DNA of 51,726 nucleotides from assembly GCA_964433155.1 (NCBI GenBank), contig CAYSQE010000009.1, positions 1-51,726 on the forward strand, in the 5' to 3' direction. Positions 49,257 to 51,726 of this stretch are shown here, in pieces. Origin of the DNA: 2-01-FULL-40-13 sp964433155 (lineage in GTDB: Bacteria; Patescibacteriota; Microgenomatia; UBA1406; GWC2-37-13). The stretch's first letter is position 1; every line of letters begins with the position of its first letter. The translations under genes and the position numbers were made by a program. Under the pieces are notes generated by a model, which did no database searches, had not been told where the DNA came from, and saw nothing but the letters and a program-made list of their open reading frames with translations.

Positions 49257-49806
49257 AAAATTTAACTTCAACTTTTTTTCTTTCCTCTTCCTCAGCCTCG
49301 AAAAACTCTTCCTGTTTAAATCCAAACATATTGGCTATAAAGTTATTGGGAAAAGTTTGCACTTTTGTATTATATTCTAGTACGTTGCTATTATAAAACT
49401 GTCGAGAATAGGCAATCTTGTCTTCAGTATCCTCAAGCTGCCTTTGCAGATCCTTAAAATTATCACTCGCTTTAAGATCAGGATAGGCTTCAGCCACAGC
49501 AAAAAGTGATTTTAGGGCGTCTGTCAACATATTGTTTGCTTCGGCTTTCTGCTGCAGGCTCCCGGCCTTCATAAGAGCACTTCGCGCTTTAGTTACTTCT
49601 TCAAAAACTCCTTTTTCGTGTTTTGCATATCCTTTTACGGTTTCGACAAGATTTGGTATAAGTTCTGCTCTTCTCTTCAACTGTACGTCGATACCCGACA
49701 ATGCCTCCTTTATTCTCGTCTTCAAGACAACAAAACCATTGTAAGCAGCGATTAAATAGATAGCTGATAAAATTCCTACACCGATTAAAATATATAGTGG
49801 ATTCAT
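49255..49806 (-). CDS. lemA: LemA family protein
   Basis: A 183-aa protein: an N-terminal TM helix (about 4-24), then the coiled helical LemA domain with FVVLKTRIKEALSGIDVQLKRRAELIPNLVETVKGY, HEKGVFEEVTKARSAL and a C-terminal FGF-like NMFGFKQEEFF. The role of the family is poorly defined (membrane-associated). It is often next to htpX, as here. Confidence 0.92.
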   Translation of the reverse strand: MNPLYILIGVGILSAIYLIAAYNGFVVLKTRIKEALSGIDVQLKRRAELIPNLVETVKGYAKHEKGVFEEVTKARSALMKAGSLQQKAEANNMLTDALKSLFAVAEAYPDLKASDNFKDLQRQLEDTEDKIAYSRQFYNSNVLEYNTKVQTFPNNFIANMFGFKQEEFFEAEEEERKKVEVKF

Positions 49807-49823
49807 TAACTATTCACCCCCTA

Positions 49824-49850
49824 AACAATTTAACAATTTAACCATATAAC
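49824..49850. repeat. Tandem repeat between polX and lemA
   Basis: Reiterated AACAATTTAACAATTTAACC and ATATAACC units in the 31-bp spacer. Confidence 0.6.
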
Positions 49851-51682
49851 CATTCTTCGAATTTCCGGAATGAAAATGTATTAATTATATCACTTTTCTT
49901 ACACCATCCACGTCTTGCAACAGCTACTCCGTAAAACACGCCATCCAGCTCGTTGTTAGCATGCGCATCGGTGTTTATCGTATATTTTAGACCGTACTTC
50001 AATCCTTCGCGGACAAGCGTATCTGGTAAATCCAATCTCTCCGGCCAAGAATTGATTTCTATTGCGATATTTTTCTTCTTGCAAAAGTCAAAAATCCTAG
50101 ACCATTCTAGTTCAAAGCCTTCACGTCTTCCCAATAGTCTACCGGTCGGATGACCTAAGATTTTGATCTTAGGATAATCAAGCGCTTTCATTACTCGAGC
50201 TGTCATAGTTTTAATGTCTAAATTAAATGCGCTGTGAACAGAAATGATAAGATAATCAACATACTCAATTGCTTTTTCGGGCAACGCAATTTTGCCACTA
50301 GGAAGTATATCCACCTCCAATCCTACAAAACATTTTACTTTCATATTTAGTTTTCTAATTTTATTAATCTCATAGTTTCTTAATCTCATAATCTCAATAA
50401 CTTCTTTTTCTGACAAGTCTCCAATCTTTGGATTATGATCTGCAAAACCAACGTATTCATAATGTAATTTTTCCGCATGATCTAAAATTTCCTTATAACT
50501 ATTTTTTCCAAAGTCATGAGAAGGTTTTAAATTGTAGGATGAATGAATATGTAGGTCTCCTTTAATCTCTTTAGTCTCAATTAGTCTCGGTATTTTTTGC
50601 ATCTTTGCCAGCTCAATCTCATCTGTCCCTTCTCTAATCTCTGGAGGAATATATTGAAGACCAAGAAATTTATAAAAATTAACCTCATTCTTAAATTCGA
50701 ATAGTTCTGTTTGTTTATTGAAAATTGGATCTTTAGATTTGCTTGGAACTTGGAACATGGAACTTGGAACTTTTTTAATAGATTTAATGCCATACTCTGA
50801 CAGAGAGAGACCTTTTCGAAGAGCATATTCTCTAAGATTAATATTATGCGCCTTGCTGCCTGTAAAATATTGCAGCATTGAACCATAACTTTTCTCCTCC
50901 TCTACTCGCAAATCAACGCGGACATTTGGTCGAACGATTATTGATGCTTTTTTTTCTCCTGCATTATCAATTCTTATCAACTTAGCAAACTTGAGAAAGT
51001 GCTGAATCAGATCGTGAGTTTTTTTATCAGAAACAACAACAGCAATATCAATATCCCCAATCGTGGCAACCATTCTGCGAAGCGATCCCAAAGCATCCAC
51101 TCTCTTTACAGATGGAAACTGTTTTATATACTCTGTCAGTTCTTTTGCCAAAGAGAACGCATAAGGAAGCGGCATGCGTTCAGTTTTTGTTGAGCGTTTC
51201 TCAAATAAATTTATAGCTTCTAAAATATCTTGTTGTGATTTTTCTCCAAACGTTTCTAATTTTGCGACTTTTCCCGCTAGACAAGCTTTCTTTAAATCTT
51301 CTACAGCTGTCCTATCATTAATTAACTTAAGAGACGTTACTAACTTATATGCTTTTTTAGGACCAACTGTAGGAATCTTCATCAGTTGATAGACGGCACT
51401 GGGAATTTTTTTGAGTATCGAATCGAAATGTTTAGATCTTCCAGCTTTAAAATATTCATCCAGATGCGATCCGATTGAGGGACCAATTCCAGGAACATCA
51501 TACAATTTGTTATCTTGCCAGATGTCTCTAAGTTCTCTTGTTAGGTGTTCCACAGCATCTGCGGCATTCTCATAGGCGATGGTTCTAAATCTGTTTACAC
51601 CCTTGAGAAGGTATACTGTAGCCACTGATCGCAAAAGATGTGCAATCGCTTTGTTAGAAAATTTCTTTTGTAGATCGTCCAT
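49838..51682 (-). CDS. polX: DNA polymerase X family protein with PHP domain
   Basis: A gap-filling polymerase with a C-terminal PHP nuclease. It has 614 aa (usual about 570-580). N-terminal HhH motifs (DVPGIGPSIGSHLDEY; IPTVGPKKAYKLV) are followed by the nucleotidyltransferase motif GSLRRMVATIGDIDIAVVV, then YFTGSKAHNINLREYALRKGLSLSEYGI, and a PHP domain from about 365 (GDLHIHSSYN; GFADHNP; GLEVDI; HPTGR; NTDAHAN). Residues about 303-317 (VPSSMFQVPSKSK) and 429-446 are repeat-encoded, which partly explains the extra length. Likely role: base-excision repair. Confidence 0.93.
   Translation of the reverse strand: MDDLQKKFSNKAIAHLLRSVATVYLLKGVNRFRTIAYENAADAVEHLTRELRDIWQDNKLYDVPGIGPSIGSHLDEYFKAGRSKHFDSILKKIPSAVYQLMKIPTVGPKKAYKLVTSLKLINDRTAVEDLKKACLAGKVAKLETFGEKSQQDILEAINLFEKRSTKTERMPLPYAFSLAKELTEYIKQFPSVKRVDALGSLRRMVATIGDIDIAVVVSDKKTHDLIQHFLKFAKLIRIDNAGEKKASIIVRPNVRVDLRVEEEKSYGSMLQYFTGSKAHNINLREYALRKGLSLSEYGIKSIKKVPSSMFQVPSKSKDPIFNKQTELFEFKNEVNFYKFLGLQYIPPEIREGTDEIELAKMQKIPRLIETKEIKGDLHIHSSYNLKPSHDFGKNSYKEILDHAEKLHYEYVGFADHNPKIGDLSEKEVIEIMRLRNYEINKIRKLNMKVKCFVGLEVDILPSGKIALPEKAIEYVDYLIISVHSAFNLDIKTMTARVMKALDYPKIKILGHPTGRLLGRREGFELEWSRIFDFCKKKNIAIEINSWPERLDLPDTLVREGLKYGLKYTINTDAHANNELDGVFYGVAVARRGWCKKSDIINTFSFRKFEEWLYG
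50738..50770. repeat. In-frame tandem repeat in polX
   Basis: Four units of GGAACTT/GGAACAT, encoding KVPSSMFQVPS between the polymerase and PHP domains. Confidence 0.8.
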
Positions 51683-51726
51683 GCTATTGAATTTAATAAA
51701 CAGTATGTTAATATAATTATACCTTT

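Noticed and set aside
49124..49258. N-terminal extension of the HtpX reading frame to 49258
   Set aside because: The extra 45 residues translate the inverted-repeat spacer, do not resemble HtpX and would overlap the lemA stop. MTVYDQISQNKL at 49123 is a normal HtpX start.
1..51726. Alternative genetic code (TGA as glycine, as in some CPR lineages)
   Set aside because: TGA closes many genes in ATGA overlaps (rplS/yraN, uvrB/uvrA, ruvA/ruvB, gatA/gatB), and conserved proteins end at the expected places.
1..51726. CRISPR array
   Set aside because: The repeats present are palindromes or directly adjacent short tandem units without unique spacers of constant length, and no cas genes occur.

Overview
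This window is a compact, AT-rich bacterial chromosome segment. Gene content and style suggest a Candidate Phyla Radiation (Patescibacteria) genome, probably of the Microgenomates type. The signs are small overlapping genes, a short F-type ATP synthase delta subunit, a UvrC without its C-terminal HhH domain, many in-frame repeat insertions in core proteins, P/T-rich cohesin and dockerin surface proteins, and few regulators. The affiliation is inferred from gene style, not from a marker tree. TGA acts as a normal stop in many ATGA overlaps, so the standard bacterial code applies.

Layout. 1-1042 (minus): a partial tRNA-Ala, a low-complexity spacer and two small unknown genes. 1078-4699 (plus): PEP synthase and enolase, overlapping. 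4719-6670 (minus): CTP synthase coupled to a small membrane protein. 6853-8352 (plus): ribosomal protein L19, a YraN nuclease-like protein, a conserved-TM-helix channel-like protein and tRNA-Glu preceded by a degenerate half copy. 8456-8839 (plus): a stand-alone receiver protein. 8859-12855 (minus): an operon of a dockerin-bearing glycoside hydrolase and a membrane-anchored cohesin protein. 13004-14570: a Nudix hydrolase, a TrpR/YerC-like regulator and a thermonuclease-like gene with an in-frame stop. 14660-20469 (minus): tRNA-Leu, a solute-binding protein, SecG, a holin-like protein, UvrC, a transglutaminase-like protein and a GIY-YIG protein embedded in palindromic repeats. 20939-26614 (minus): UvrA, UvrB and DedA.

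From 51682 down to 27255 almost everything lies on the minus strand with tiny gaps or overlaps: PolX, LemA, HtpX, an asparagine synthase fused to a CofE-like domain, AsnS, GatCAB, DnaE, the whole F1Fo ATP synthase operon, TopA, RuvA, RuvB and a tRNA cluster. Replication, repair, amidotransferase-dependent translation and energy genes are thus in one co-directional block.

The most unusual signals follow. (1) In the tRNA cluster a complete tRNA-Thr gene lies inside the anticodon loop of another tRNA gene, whose two halves still pair at the acceptor and anticodon stems. (2) Several families of short palindromes and AT-rich tandem repeats occur in intergenic DNA and, in frame, inside conserved proteins (UvrB, UvrC, GatB, RuvA, PolX, AsnB, a transglutaminase). 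(3) A GIY-YIG gene is bracketed by long palindromic repeats that have invaded the 5' end of the next gene. (4) Asparagine synthase is fused to a CofE-like ligase through a tandem repeat. (5) Several promoters put the predicted +1 at or within a few bases of the start codon, which predicts leaderless mRNAs.
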